Source: Bremerella volcania
GTDB taxonomy: Bacteria > Planctomycetota > Planctomycetia > Pirellulales > Pirellulaceae
DNA: 64,000 nucleotides
Reading direction: 5' to 3'
Assembly (NCBI RefSeq): GCF_007748115.1
Contig: NZ_CP036289.1
Location: 1,364,001 to 1,428,000 of the forward strand
This document shows, one piece after another, positions 34,548-44,082 of the stretch. The stretch's first letter is position 1; each line of letters starts with the position of its first letter. The notes under the pieces were generated by a model, which was given only the letters and a program-made list of their open reading frames with translations, had not been told where the DNA came from and searched no databases. Both the position numbers and the translations under genes were made by a program.

Positions 34548-35153
34548 ATGGGAATGCACATTGGCTTGATCGTGGCAGAGACTTCGGTCGAAGCGTTGAA
34601 GGACGCGTTTCTCGCGCAATGTCCTCATCTCGAAGTGGTCGCTACCAAGGATGACTTTGGCAGTATTGATGACGTGTGGGCTTGGCGCGAAGCCAACTCG
34701 CAGTTCGTTTCCGCCGCGGATTGGAGTAAAGACAACCCAGGCAAAACGGTCTACTTGTTCTGGCAAGACTTAACCTGGGCGATGCTGCTCGATTCGGAAT
34801 ACGTCTATGCTTCCGATGGCGACTTGCTTGCTCGTTTGAGTCAGCAGTTCAATCGAACTCTTTCATTCGTTGTGGAATCGGCGGGAGGCTGCGCTTCGTT
34901 CTGGTGCTACGATAACGGCACCCAGCTTCGGCAAATCAATTACTTCGATGGCGAGGTAGAACTGGCTGGCCAGCCGCTGGCCGAAGAAGAAGGCATCGAC
35001 GTCAACAACTACTACATGGACGAGACCGAGGCCCTTTGGCGAGCGTTTGGGATTGATCCCGTAAAGTGTTTGCAGTCCTCGAAAGAGTGCCTGGCGATCA
35101 GCGTCATCGACCGGACGGATTACAGCCGGGACGACGATGACCTTGAGTCATGA
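34548..35153 (+). CDS. Protein of unknown function (201 residues)
   Basis: The ATG at 34548 has GAGGGA upstream at a rather long spacing; an ATG at 34554 is also possible. The protein is acidic and soluble, without a signal peptide: MHIGLIVAETSVEALKDAF, a central FWQDLTWAMLLDSEYVYASD, and SFVVESAGGCASFWCYDNGT. It may be one of the small immunity- or SMI1-like cytoplasmic proteins by its acidic, Trp-rich character, but no motif supports this and I do not assign it. Its 3' end overlaps the convergent phosphatase-like gene by six bases. Confidence 0.68.
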   Translation: MGMHIGLIVAETSVEALKDAFLAQCPHLEVVATKDDFGSIDDVWAWREANSQFVSAADWSKDNPGKTVYLFWQDLTWAMLLDSEYVYASDGDLLARLSQQFNRTLSFVVESAGGCASFWCYDNGTQLRQINYFDGEVELAGQPLAEEEGIDVNNYYMDETEALWRAFGIDPVKCLQSSKECLAISVIDRTDYSRDDDDLES

Positions 35154-35507
35154 TTCCGCTGGATACTCCACCGAGCATTCCATCAAGAAGGACTCGACGC
35201 GTTCCTGGATCAGTTTGACCAGTTTGGGGTCCATGAACTGATAGTCGTCTGGAATTTCCAAGACATGCACCGGCCGCTTGCCCAGGGCATTGCGGTACAG
35301 GGAACGGAGCTTGGCCAGGTGCTCGTATTCCATCACGAAGACCACGTCGGCCCAGTGCAGGTCCTCTGGCGAGATCCGCCGCGCGGCCTTGGGGCTAAGG
35401 CCGCGCGAGCGAACCGCGAGTCGCGGGTCGTTGCAATAGACCCGCTCTGCCGTTGGACTTCGCCAAAGGTTCTTCGAACACACAAACAAGACGTTGGTGG
35501 GGGGCAT
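35148..35507 (-). CDS. Low-molecular-weight protein tyrosine phosphatase-like protein
   Basis: 119 residues, shorter than classic LMW-PTPs (about 150). The P-loop VCSKNLWRSPTAE keeps the C-x5-R-S pattern (Cys10, Arg16, Ser17), and the late IPDDYQFMDP supplies the general-acid Asp. The middle has RGLSPKAARRISPEDLHWADVVFVM, typical of the family. It should remove phosphate from Tyr or arginine residues, or act on a small substrate; the CSKN loop differs from the usual CxGNxC. Convergent overlap of six bases with the gene to the left. Confidence 0.82.
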   Translation of the reverse strand: MPPTNVLFVCSKNLWRSPTAERVYCNDPRLAVRSRGLSPKAARRISPEDLHWADVVFVMEYEHLAKLRSLYRNALGKRPVHVLEIPDDYQFMDPKLVKLIQERVESFLMECSVEYPAES

Positions 35508-35533
35508 CGCGCTCGGTTCCTTTTGCTGCTTGC

Positions 35534-36526
35534 CTATCGCCGCGGTGGAGGACCGAAGCCCGGTCGACCACCCGGACCACCTCCTCCTGGAGGCCCAAAA
35601 CCGGGAGGACCTCCTCCGGGGCCGCGGCGAAAGTCATCCGACGGGGTGCCGCGATAGTTACGGGGGATCACCGGCCAATGGTGGGTCAGGTAATACGCGT
35701 ACGTCCCTTGCGGATACTCCGGCGTCACGGCGTAACGGCCGTTGCACTCGTCCAAATCGCCATGCCCAGCGACGTACTGGTAGTCTTGAATAAAGGTTCC
35801 GTCGTAACGTCCGCCAGGCTGGTTGTTGGTGCTGGGACGACGTCCTGGCTTCAAGCGGTACGATGGTTTCAGTTCGACAATATCACTTTCCGGATTGTTC
35901 GGATCCTGAAAGCCATAAAGGGCATAAATCGGAAAACCATCGGCCGCCCAGCCGACGATTGGCGAATGCTTCCCCTTCTGCACGTTCAGGCTTTTCAGCA
36001 AATCGCTCGGCAGGCCGTGGTAATGATACGCGCCGGTGGGCTGCACGTGGGCATGGTTGGTATCGATCCCCAATTGCACGGCTCCTGACAGGGCCTCATA
36101 CTGCCAGCCGCCGCGCGGGTCGCCGTTGTACCATTCGGCGGCACCGGGATCGAAAGGTACCCCGTTGACGCCGATGCCGAAGTTCTGCATCCGCAACGGG
36201 GTAATGCGACTGGCTTGCTTCGGTTCCGCTGGCAGGCGAAAAACGTACTGCTGCTGTGTGATGCCGTTCGGGTTGCCATGGTTGGGGAACGCACCGGTGC
36301 GATGATCAGGTATGCCATTGGCACGAATGATTCGCTCGTTGCCGACCACTTCGATCGAAACCTGGTTCTTGCCTGGGGGCGGGCTGTCGGCCGGAATCAG
36401 CCGCAGTGCTTGGGCTTGCGTCACCAGGTGCCGCCGCATCCGAGGTGCCAGTTGCGCGAGCATCGGCCCGGCCCCCAGCACGGTTGCGAGGAACATGATG
36501 ATTGCAAGATGGTATTTGCGCGTCAT
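35534..36526 (-). CDS. Exported YHYH-domain protein
   Basis: 330 residues with a signal peptide (IIMFLATVLGAGPMLAQ). The YHYH domain is clear: TNHAHVQPTGAYHYHGLP at about 163-180, GWAADGFPIYALYG, DECNGRYAVTPEYPQGTYAYYLT. The C-terminal 40 residues are Gly/Pro/Arg-rich (PGGGPPGFGPPGGG), a flexible tail. YHYH proteins are secreted and of unknown function. It lies 26 bases after the LMW-phosphatase start, on the same strand and upstream of it. Confidence 0.88.
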   Translation of the reverse strand: MTRKYHLAIIMFLATVLGAGPMLAQLAPRMRRHLVTQAQALRLIPADSPPPGKNQVSIEVVGNERIIRANGIPDHRTGAFPNHGNPNGITQQQYVFRLPAEPKQASRITPLRMQNFGIGVNGVPFDPGAAEWYNGDPRGGWQYEALSGAVQLGIDTNHAHVQPTGAYHYHGLPSDLLKSLNVQKGKHSPIVGWAADGFPIYALYGFQDPNNPESDIVELKPSYRLKPGRRPSTNNQPGGRYDGTFIQDYQYVAGHGDLDECNGRYAVTPEYPQGTYAYYLTHHWPVIPRNYRGTPSDDFRRGPGGGPPGFGPPGGGGPGGRPGFGPPPRR

Positions 36527-36681
36527 GGGTAAATCTCCCGTAGAATGGTTTCTACTGGTTTAGCAGTATATCGGTTATGAAACCGACATGCGAGAGAATT
36601 GTTCCGCCAGAATGGGTGGAAATTCTGAGAAAGTCCTTTTAAGATCAGCGTAAGTCCTTACCCATTTCTCACCTTACGCAT

Positions 36682-37596
36682 ATGCGTCTGATGTCACAGA
36701 AACCTGCCATGAATTGTGCCCGCCCCGTGTTCGCGACTTGGACCACCGCCTTTGTGCTGCTAACGACTCTCTCTCTGCACGCCGCGGAAGACAAGAAGGT
36801 CGTCAAGGATCTCGAGTTCGCCAACGTCGATGGGCACAGCTTGAAGTTGGACCTCTATTTGCCGAAAGCGAAAGAGGGTCCGCTGGTCGTGTGGATCCAT
36901 GGGGGTGGCTGGCATGCTGGCAGTAAGGATGGTTGCCCAGTCACTTGGCTGACCGATCATGACATCGCCGTGGCGAGCATCTCGTATCGCTTAACCGACA
37001 AGGCCACGTTTCCCGCGCAGATCCACGACTGCAAAGGGGCCGTCCGCTGGCTGCGAGCCAACGCCGATAAGTACGGTTACTCGATCGAAAAGGTCGGCGT
37101 CGCCGGTTCGAGTGCCGGTGGTCACCTCGCCGCACTGATGGGAACCTCCGGAGAGGTGAAGGAACTGGAGGGGGAAGTCGGCGGCAATCTCGACTATTCG
37201 TCACGCGTGGCCGCCGTGGTCGACTACTACGGAGCGACCGACTTCGTCCTCCGCTCGAAGACCCAGCCGCACCGCGCCAACCAGAAGGGTTCGGTCGTGT
37301 ACAAACTGCTCGGCGGTGGAGCGGACGAAAAAGTCGACCTGGCCAAGCAGGCCTCGGCCGCGTTTCACGTCACCGAGGATGACCCGCCGTTTTTGGTCAT
37401 CCACGGCGATAAAGACACTACGGTACTGCTCGACCAGTCCAAGCGGATTCAAGAGGTGTACCAGCAAGCCGGACTGCCGCTGGAGTTAATCGTCATCGAA
37501 GGGGGCAAGCATGGCGGCTCCGAGTTTTACAACGGGGATCGCCGTGAGCAGGTGATTGCGTTCTTTAAAAAGCATCTGCAAGACGCAGAAGACTAG
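36682..37596 (+). CDS. Exported alpha/beta hydrolase (BD-FAE/esterase-like)
   Basis: 304 residues; ATGs at 36682, 36691 and 36709 are all in frame before the signal peptide (WTTAFVLLTTLSLHAAE). WIHGGGWHAGS forms the oxyanion HGGGW motif, GVAGSSAGGHLAALMG the nucleophile elbow, IHGDKDTTV the Asp and GGKHGG the His. Typical of carboxylesterases and acetyl- or feruloyl-esterase-like proteins that remove acyl groups from polysaccharides. Its 3' end overlaps the convergent next hydrolase by four bases. Confidence 0.88.
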   Translation: MRLMSQKPAMNCARPVFATWTTAFVLLTTLSLHAAEDKKVVKDLEFANVDGHSLKLDLYLPKAKEGPLVVWIHGGGWHAGSKDGCPVTWLTDHDIAVASISYRLTDKATFPAQIHDCKGAVRWLRANADKYGYSIEKVGVAGSSAGGHLAALMGTSGEVKELEGEVGGNLDYSSRVAAVVDYYGATDFVLRSKTQPHRANQKGSVVYKLLGGGADEKVDLAKQASAAFHVTEDDPPFLVIHGDKDTTVLLDQSKRIQEVYQQAGLPLELIVIEGGKHGGSEFYNGDRREQVIAFFKKHLQDAED

Positions 37597-38414
37597 TCGT
37601 CCTTCGAGTGCTTCTCGATGAACCTGGTCATCAGCAGCACGCCAGGCTCGACCATGTTGCCGTGGGTGAAGCCTTGCAGTTCGTACAACTGGACGTCGGG
37701 ATGCTTGACCGACTCCAGCATTTTGAAGAGCAGGGCGTTTTCTTCGTAGCGGAAGGGGAACTCCAGGTTGCGATCGCCGGTGGTCAATAGCAGCGGCGGG
37801 GTATCCTTGCGGACATGATAGAGCGGCGCCAGGTCGTCGGCGACGCCGGTCTCGCGCCCCAGGCCTCGTTCCTTGCGGATCGTGAAGTGCGTAAACGTTT
37901 GACCGCTGTGCGGGATGGCACCGGCCAGGTCGTTGGGGTCGATGCCGTGCGGCTCGAGCCAGCGCTTGTCGAGCACCAGCATGCTGGTCAGGTAGCCGCC
38001 GGCCGAGTGACCGCTGATGAAGATCTTGGTGGGGTCGCCGCCATACTTCTCGATGTTGGCGAAGGTCCAGGCAACCGCCGCGGCGGCGTCTTCCAGGTAG
38101 ACCGGTGCTTTCACTTGGGGGCTATGACGATAGTTGGCCGAGACGACGGCGTAGCCGTTATCCATCAGGTACTTGGGGATCTTCTTGTCGCCTGCTTCGA
38201 GCCCACCGCCATGAAACCAAACCACCGTGGCAAACCCTTTATCGGGCGGCGTGTGCACGTCGAGGCGGCATTGCTGTTTCGCGTAGTCATCGAGCCCTTC
38301 TTCGCTGCGGTAGGGTATGTCCGTTTCCAGCTTGGACGTGGCATACTCGGCATGCAGCAGCGAAGGAATGGCAAGTAAGAGCAGCGTGAGAATGAACGTC
38401 TGGCGAGTCATCAT
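37593..38414 (-). CDS. Exported alpha/beta hydrolase (esterase-like)
   Basis: 273 residues with a signal peptide (FILTLLLLAIPSLLHAE). WFHGGGLEAG is the oxyanion motif, ISGHSAGGYLTSM the nucleophile elbow with Ser, and TTGDRNLEFP followed by FTHGNM supply Asp and His. It is distantly related to the convergent hydrolase on its left. Both are probably periplasmic or secreted carbohydrate or small-molecule esterases. Confidence 0.87.
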   Translation of the reverse strand: MMTRQTFILTLLLLAIPSLLHAEYATSKLETDIPYRSEEGLDDYAKQQCRLDVHTPPDKGFATVVWFHGGGLEAGDKKIPKYLMDNGYAVVSANYRHSPQVKAPVYLEDAAAAVAWTFANIEKYGGDPTKIFISGHSAGGYLTSMLVLDKRWLEPHGIDPNDLAGAIPHSGQTFTHFTIRKERGLGRETGVADDLAPLYHVRKDTPPLLLTTGDRNLEFPFRYEENALLFKMLESVKHPDVQLYELQGFTHGNMVEPGVLLMTRFIEKHSKDD

Positions 38415-38483
38415 GATGTTGATCTAGGGTAGGGCAATGAAGGGAGCGAGAATAACTATCGTAACACAAGCACGCCTGCGGTG

Positions 38484-39344
38484 CTAAAGCTGGCTATAGG
38501 GAATGCTGAACGTGTCTCCCTGGTCCATGTCGCCTGTTTTCAGCCCTTTGTAGAACCACCGGGCACGCTGTTTGGAACTGCCATGGGTGAAGGACTCGGG
38601 CACCACGAACCCGCGTGATTCCATTTGCAATTGGTCGTCCCCGATGGCGGTCGCCGCGTTCAAGGCTTCTTCGATGTCCCCTTCTTCGAGGATGTTCCAG
38701 TTTTGTTGGGCATGGTGAGCCCAGACGCCCGCCAGGAAGTCGGCTTGAAGTTCCTGGCGGACCGATAGCTCGTTGGCTTCCTCTTTACCGGCCCGGGTGC
38801 GTGCGCGATGGACTTCCTCGCTGATGCCCAATAGGTTTTGCACATGGTGCCCGACCTCGTGTGCGATCACGTAGGCCTGGGCGAAGTCGCCTCCTGCGCC
38901 CAGGTTGTCGTTCATCTCGTCGAAGAAGCTGAGGTCGATGTATACCTTTTGATCTAACGGGCAGTAGAACGGGCCGGTCGCCGCCTGCTGAAAGCCACAC
39001 GCCGATTGAACGGTACCGCGGAACATGACCAGCGTCGGGTCTTCGTACCGCTTGCCCATCTGCTGAAACTGCTGCCCCCAAACGTCTTCGGTGTCGGCCA
39101 GCACCACGGAAACAAACTGGGCTCGCTCGTCATCGGCCGGGTTGACCGCTACGGGACCACCACCGCCGCCGCCTGGTTGTTGCGGAAGCCCACGCAAAAT
39201 GGCCAAGGGATCACCACCCAATAGCCACACCAGCAGCATGATGATCAAGATGCCCAAAATGCTTCCACCCCCGGCCATCGCCGGGCCTCGGGAAGACCGC
39301 CGATCCTCCACATTCTCGCTGCCGCGCCGTCCTCGCCATCGCAT
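38484..39344 (-). CDS. Neutral zinc metallopeptidase, YpfJ family
   Basis: 286 residues. A charged N-terminus (MRWRGRRGSENVEDRR), one membrane helix (about 28-44) and a Gly-rich linker lead to the YpfJ domain. HEVGHHVQNLLG at 162-173 gives the zinc HExxH site and the Glu, and RQELQADFLAGVW holds the third ligand. PFYCPLDQKVYIDLSFF is another family hallmark. Membrane-anchored with the peptidase outside the cytoplasm; substrates are unknown. Confidence 0.92.
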   Translation of the reverse strand: MRWRGRRGSENVEDRRSSRGPAMAGGGSILGILIIMLLVWLLGGDPLAILRGLPQQPGGGGGGPVAVNPADDERAQFVSVVLADTEDVWGQQFQQMGKRYEDPTLVMFRGTVQSACGFQQAATGPFYCPLDQKVYIDLSFFDEMNDNLGAGGDFAQAYVIAHEVGHHVQNLLGISEEVHRARTRAGKEEANELSVRQELQADFLAGVWAHHAQQNWNILEEGDIEEALNAATAIGDDQLQMESRGFVVPESFTHGSSKQRARWFYKGLKTGDMDQGDTFSIPYSQL

Positions 39345-39613
39345 GCCTGGGGCTCCTCAGCATTTCCACTTCAATAGCTACTCAGCTGGCACATCTTGGT
39401 ACTCAACTGATTGTCCCTTAGCCGCAGTGCAAATGGGACACCAAAATGAAGAATTTCATCAAAGGTTGGGCAAAACGAAAACGTGTTCGTCTCTATTTCG
39501 TCGCGCTCAATGGTGGTGACGCATTTTCCTAATGATTGCTTCTAAAATAGGGAAAACAGGCCGGGGTTGGCTTGGCGCTCTGAGCTTTGGTTTGGCATCG
39601 TGCTGCGTTTCTT

Positions 39614-40312
39614 CTAGGGAGCGGTGGCCTTGGCGGGGTTGAAGTTGGGCACGAAGTTGTTCCAGTTGTTGAAATCCCACAGGCAAAGCCGCCCCTCTTT
39701 GGCGAACTCCTCACTGCGTCCGTCGAAGATCCATTTCGGAGGGGTGCCTGATCGGACGTATGACTTTTGCGCGACCATCGCCCCGATGTAACAGCTGGCC
39801 GAAGGATCGTTCTGATTCTCGCCCCGCCAGATGCGTGTCAAGCGTCCGCATCGCTCGGACGATGGGCGAAAGTTTCCCTGGACGATGTTCACGCTGCCAG
39901 GACTGACCGAGGTCACCACTTGGACGTGCCCGCCGCCTGCGTACAGGATGATCAGATCCCCAGGCTTGGCCAGCGGCAAGCTGACGTTGGAGTTTCCCTT
40001 CTGGGCCCCTTTCACCATCACGACGGTGTTATAGGTCAGAAGGTCGCTGGCCCCGGTCGAGGGAAGCACCGCTGACAGGTAAGCCGACTTCGAGTTGAAC
40101 TTCGCCGGATCGAGCCCCTGTGGGTTGGCATTATTGCTGAAGAATACCGGCAGCCCGTTTTGCTCGGCGAAGTCGACCACCATGCGGATCGAAAGGTCCT
40201 CGCAGGTCGAGCGCAAGTTGCCTGCCCGGCGTGGGCCATTGGTTTTCGCGTAGTTTCTGTAGGACTGAATCGTGGACGACGTCCACGCATTCTTCACGGT
40301 CCAAGCCGGCAT
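39614..40312 (-). CDS. Putative cysteine hydrolase (Cys-His-Gln), paralogue of the protein at 25.3-26.1 kb
   Basis: 232 residues, GGAGGG seven bases before the ATG, no signal peptide. AWTSSTIQSYRNYAKTNGP at the start matches the other copy. Cys37 (STCED), PGDL at 117-120, His129 (GHVQVV) and Gln145-Gly-Asn147 (NIVQGNF) are the shared polar residues; a Cys-His-Gln/Asn hydrolase of NlpC/P60 or CHAP-like fold is the best guess. The C-terminal 80 residues (WRGENQNDPSASCYIGAMV onward) differ from the other copy. No neighbour suggests a role. It stands alone between the YpfJ gene and the XylR-type regulator. Confidence 0.68.
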   Translation of the reverse strand: MPAWTVKNAWTSSTIQSYRNYAKTNGPRRAGNLRSTCEDLSIRMVVDFAEQNGLPVFFSNNANPQGLDPAKFNSKSAYLSAVLPSTGASDLLTYNTVVMVKGAQKGNSNVSLPLAKPGDLIILYAGGGHVQVVTSVSPGSVNIVQGNFRPSSERCGRLTRIWRGENQNDPSASCYIGAMVAQKSYVRSGTPPKWIFDGRSEEFAKEGRLCLWDFNNWNNFVPNFNPAKATAP

Positions 40313-40470
40313 CGTTGTTCCCTCCCCGATAAGATGCGTACGTTAGAAAAGCAACAGACGCCGCGCACAGCAGGGCGTCTTCCCGGTTAACGACGCATCA
40401 CGGAGATGGTTGCGACGAATTTTAGAATTTGCCGATTTAACGCATCCATCCATGGCAGTGCATGAATCGG

Positions 40471-41667
40471 TTACTCGGAATCCGACTTCGCTTTGCGCTG
40501 CTGTTTGCGATATTGGCTGGGGGTCACGTTCAGTTCGTCACGCAGCAGCTTGTTCAAGTACGAATAGTGGCTGTAGCCGACCATCGCCGCGATCCGCTGC
40601 GTCGAGAGGTTGGTCGACTCGAGCAAGTGCTTCACGCGTTCCAGGCGGACTTCGCGAATCACTTCTCCCATCGAGCGACCGATCTGTTTCTTGAATTCGA
40701 TTTCGAGCGTGCGGATCGGAATCCGTACGGCGCTCGAAACGTCCTTCAGGCGAATGCCATCGCAGGCATGTTCGCGAATGTAATTCAGAGCCCGGTCGAT
40801 ATCGGTCACCGCGGCACGCTTCCAACCGGTGGTCGACCGCCTGGCCGAGACCTGCTGGGCGGGTATCTCGAAGACCGTTTCCTTGGGCGCGTTCCCTAAA
40901 ATCATTGAGTGCAGCAGCGACGCACAGCGGTAGCCGATTTCCACGCCTGGGGTATGCACGCTGGAAAGAGGCGGATCGGACATGCGAGCACGTTCCGAGT
41001 CTCCCACGCCCAGCACGCCGACTTCATCGGGAATCGAGAATCCCATCTCAAGAGCGATCTTGGCGACGAACTCTGCCACCACGTCATTGAGCGCTACCAC
41101 GGCCAGCGGCTTGGGGGACTTTTCCAACAGCTGCTGAATCTTTTCGACCGTCGACTCGGAGACCTCGCGGTCTTCTTCGACCGTGTCGACCGGGATCTCC
41201 TTGAGGGCGACGGCTTTTAATTTGATGCCGCGCTTGGTGAGTTCGTCCGACAGCCCATCGCGACGGCGCTTCGAGCCGTCCGACTTCTGGTATCCGACGA
41301 AAGCGATGTGTTCGAAGCCCGCTTCGGTCAGATGGGTCGCGGCCAGGCGACCCACCGAATGGACGTCGGTGTAGACCGAGACGAATCCGGAATCAATCAA
41401 GTCGCCGCTGGCCAGAACAACCGGGACTTTGCCCCGCTTGAGCCAGTTGGTGATGCCGGCATTGCGACCGGCCGAAACGATCGCACCGTCCACTTTGCCC
41501 GTCCACGGAGGATTGCCGACCAGGTTGGGATCGTTGCTCGAAAAGCGGAAGTCACGAACCTGAATGTTGGGATACTCTTCGACGTAATTCAGCAGTCCTT
41601 GCAGCACGCGTCGGGAATGTTCGGTCCAAGAAGCGGAATGGATCCCGATCGTTATTTTTTCACTCAT
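40471..41667 (-). CDS. XylR-type regulator (sugar-binding domain plus AraC HTH)
   Basis: 398 residues. A LacI-like periplasmic-binding-protein domain (about 1-270; DGAIVSAG, SVYTDVHSVGRLAATHL, GVLGVGDSERA) is followed by a C-terminal AraC DNA-binding domain (about 285-385; ALNYIREHACDGIRLKDVSS, then RIAAMVGYSHYSYLNKLLRD). This is the domain order of E. coli XylR and planctomycete relatives that control carbohydrate genes. It lies next to the sulfatase locus, which it probably controls; divergent orientation places its binding sites in the 41.7-41.95 kb gap. Confidence 0.92.
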   Translation of the reverse strand: MSEKITIGIHSASWTEHSRRVLQGLLNYVEEYPNIQVRDFRFSSNDPNLVGNPPWTGKVDGAIVSAGRNAGITNWLKRGKVPVVLASGDLIDSGFVSVYTDVHSVGRLAATHLTEAGFEHIAFVGYQKSDGSKRRRDGLSDELTKRGIKLKAVALKEIPVDTVEEDREVSESTVEKIQQLLEKSPKPLAVVALNDVVAEFVAKIALEMGFSIPDEVGVLGVGDSERARMSDPPLSSVHTPGVEIGYRCASLLHSMILGNAPKETVFEIPAQQVSARRSTTGWKRAAVTDIDRALNYIREHACDGIRLKDVSSAVRIPIRTLEIEFKKQIGRSMGEVIREVRLERVKHLLESTNLSTQRIAAMVGYSHYSYLNKLLRDELNVTPSQYRKQQRKAKSDSE

Positions 41668-41956
41668 ATGCGTCCAGAATGTCAGGTTGGGCCGTCAAAG
41701 GGGGAGAGGACGTCGGCGCGCGTGCGCGATCTTGTATGGTGTATTGCGCAAAGTTTTACGTGCAATTTCGAGTTTTTGCAATAGACTAGGTCGGTAATTA
41801 CCAACAAGAAGTGGGGCCTGTATCCCAAAGAAAGCGGCAGATATGAGTCACTTTCTCAGGTGTGATAGAAGCCGTATCTGTTTCTCCTTTTGGCAGTTAC
41901 GATCACTCCTGGCCTAACTCCGCCATGCATCCTGTCTGCAACGAAAGAAATCTCTC
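41668..41956. promoter_or_regulatory. Gap between the XylR-type regulator and the esterase relic, with possible operators
   Basis: AT-richer stretch holding direct repeats of a TTTT-TGCAA type: TTGCGCAAAG (41743-41752), AGTTTTACGTGCAATTT and AGTTTTTGCAATAG at about 16-17 base spacing. AraC-type proteins bind direct repeats at similar distance, so this could be the regulator's operator. No promoter boxes were identified with confidence. Confidence 0.35.
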
Positions 41957-42405
41957 ATGTTCCGAAAGTTTTTGTTTCGGTTCGCCTTGGTGCCGTGTGT
42001 TTTTGCGCAGGGAACGGCCGTTGCCAAAGAATTTCAGTGAGCGTCCCCTTTTGGTGATCACATGATTTTGCATCGCGGCATGCCGCTGAGGGTACGGGGC
42101 TAGGGACAGACAGGCGAGTCGTTCACCGTGAAGATCGGCGATCAAGAGGCCACCATCAAGGTTGCCCCCGAAGGGAGTTGGAAGCTTACGCTCGAGCCGA
42201 TGAAAGCCGGCGGTCCGTTCCAGTTGACGGCGGAAAGTGGCCAGCCCAGGCCAAGATCGACGGGAACAATATTCGATGGAGTAGCCCCGACGTGCCCAGT
42301 CCGGTCGTGGTTCGGTTTGCGTTCGTCTCCTTTCCGCAGGTGAACCTGGTCAACGAGCAAGAGTTGCCAGCGGTGCCGTTCCGGACCGATAATGACTCGC
42401 CGTAG
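41957..42405 (+). pseudogene. Relic of a sialate O-acetylesterase gene
   Basis: A signal-peptide start (MFRKFLFRFALVPCVFAQG) runs into a stop after KEFQ; the same frame then reads SPFGDHMILHRGMPLRVRG, the N-terminal motif of 9-O-acetylsialate esterases. A frameshift leads to VKIGDQEATIKV and WKLTLEPMKAGGPFQLT, then a jump deletes the catalytic middle, and another frame gives AKIDGNNIRWSSPDV and [13 protein letters not shown], the C-terminal part, before TAG. About 150 codons remain of a family of 450-650. It preserves evidence that the locus once encoded an acetylesterase. Confidence 0.88.
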
Positions 42406-42559
42406 ATGGATTTCGGGAAACTTCGCAAAACATCCAACTTCGCGCGACAGGATGTGCCTTGCGCGGCTGTTAATAAGGGAGCAGGGATCCATATGCCCCC
42501 TCTTCGCCGCGCTTCAGACCCTTCGCCCCGCCCCTCAACTGCTTATCGAGCCTGAACTT

Positions 42560-44065
42560 ATGATGCGACGACTCTTGTTTGCTGCGCTCCTGCTGACTTT
42601 CGTTAGTACCACGGCCACGAATCTGCATGCCGCCGAAACGAATCAGCCCAATATTCTGATTCTGTATGCCGACGACCTCGGGTTCGGCGATCTCTCGTGC
42701 TACAACGCCAAGGGGAAGATCCCGACGCCTAACCTCGATAAGCTGGCTGCCTCAGGCACGCGATTTACTGATGGGCATTCCTCGTCCGGTATCTGCACGC
42801 CGAGCCGTTACGCGCTGCTGACTGGTCGGCATCACTGGCGCGACTTTCACGGCATTGTGAACGCGTTTGGCGGCTCGGTCTTCAAGCCAGAGCGTTTGAC
42901 GATGCCGGAGATGCTTAAGCAGCAAGGGTACGCCACCGCGTGCATCGGCAAGTGGCACTTGGGCTGGGACTGGGACGCGATTCGCAACAACAAGGGGATT
43001 CAGCCGGATAGCTTCGACTGGACGAAGTCGATCCCCGATGGTCCGCTCGCCCACGGTTTCGATCACTACTTCGGCGACACGGTCATCAACTTCCCGCCGT
43101 ATGCCTGGATCGAAGATGACAAGATGGCCCAGATCCCCGACACGATGAAAGATGAGTCGAAGTGGAAGAAGATCAAGGAAGGGAACTGGGAATGCCGTCC
43201 CGGACCGATGGTCACCGGTTGGGATCCATACGCCGTGCTGCCGACCCTGACCGATAAAGGGGTTGCCTATCTCGAATCTCGTAAGGACGCGAAGGAACCG
43301 TTCTTCCTGTACTTCGCGTTCCCTTGCCCGCATGCTCCGATCATTCCCAACGATGCCTACGACGGCAAGAGTGGTGCCGGGCCGTTTGGTGACTTCGTGG
43401 TCGAAACCGACGCCATGGTGGGCCGCTTGCTCGCCGCGCTCGAGGCCTCGGGCCAGGCCGACAACACGATCGTCGTCTTCACCGCCGACAACGGGCCAGA
43501 ACACTACGCGTATGCTCGCGATGCGAAGTATGGTCACTGGTCGCCAGAGCCCTTCCGCGGTTTGAAGCGAGACATCTACGAAGGGGGCCATCACGTGCCG
43601 TTTATCATCCGCTGGCCCGGCGTGACGAAGCCTGGCAGCGTGAGCGACGCGTTGGTTTCGCAGATCGACCTGATGGGAACGTTTGCCTCGGCACTCGGAG
43701 CTAAGCTGCCCCAGGACGCCGCCGAAGACTCGCACGATATGCTGCCGTACCTGAAGGGGGAAGCGGAGAGCGTGCGCAGCTCGCACGTGCACAATACGTT
43801 CGCCGGCCAGTACGCGATTCGTGACGGCGACTGGTTGCTCATTGATGCCAAGACCGGCTACCGATCGAAAGGTTGGCAGGCCTGGGAACCGAGGCACGAC
43901 TACCCCGGCGACGATGACCAACCGGTTGAGCTGTACAATCTGAAAGAGGATATCGGTCAGCGACACAACCTGGCCGCCAATCACCCCGAGAAGGTCCAGC
44001 AGATGCAGAAGCTGTTGACCAAGATTCAGAAGCAAGGTCACTCGGCACCCCGTTTGGCGAAGTAG
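42560..44065 (+). CDS. Exported sulfatase (arylsulfatase type)
   Basis: 501 residues from the ATG at 42560 (the frame is open to 42392 through the relic, without function). Signal peptide [32 protein letters not shown] holds the first metal ligands and CTPSR with Cys79 is the intact formylglycine site; [24 protein letters not shown] and FTADNGPE complete the family set. It forms a unit with the following sulfatase (17-base gap). Likely removes sulfate from a polysaccharide in the periplasm or outside. Confidence 0.93.
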   Translation: MMRRLLFAALLLTFVSTTATNLHAAETNQPNILILYADDLGFGDLSCYNAKGKIPTPNLDKLAASGTRFTDGHSSSGICTPSRYALLTGRHHWRDFHGIVNAFGGSVFKPERLTMPEMLKQQGYATACIGKWHLGWDWDAIRNNKGIQPDSFDWTKSIPDGPLAHGFDHYFGDTVINFPPYAWIEDDKMAQIPDTMKDESKWKKIKEGNWECRPGPMVTGWDPYAVLPTLTDKGVAYLESRKDAKEPFFLYFAFPCPHAPIIPNDAYDGKSGAGPFGDFVVETDAMVGRLLAALEASGQADNTIVVFTADNGPEHYAYARDAKYGHWSPEPFRGLKRDIYEGGHHVPFIIRWPGVTKPGSVSDALVSQIDLMGTFASALGAKLPQDAAEDSHDMLPYLKGEAESVRSSHVHNTFAGQYAIRDGDWLLIDAKTGYRSKGWQAWEPRHDYPGDDDQPVELYNLKEDIGQRHNLAANHPEKVQQMQKLLTKIQKQGHSAPRLAK

Positions 44066-44082
44066 AGCGAAGGAGCACGAAC

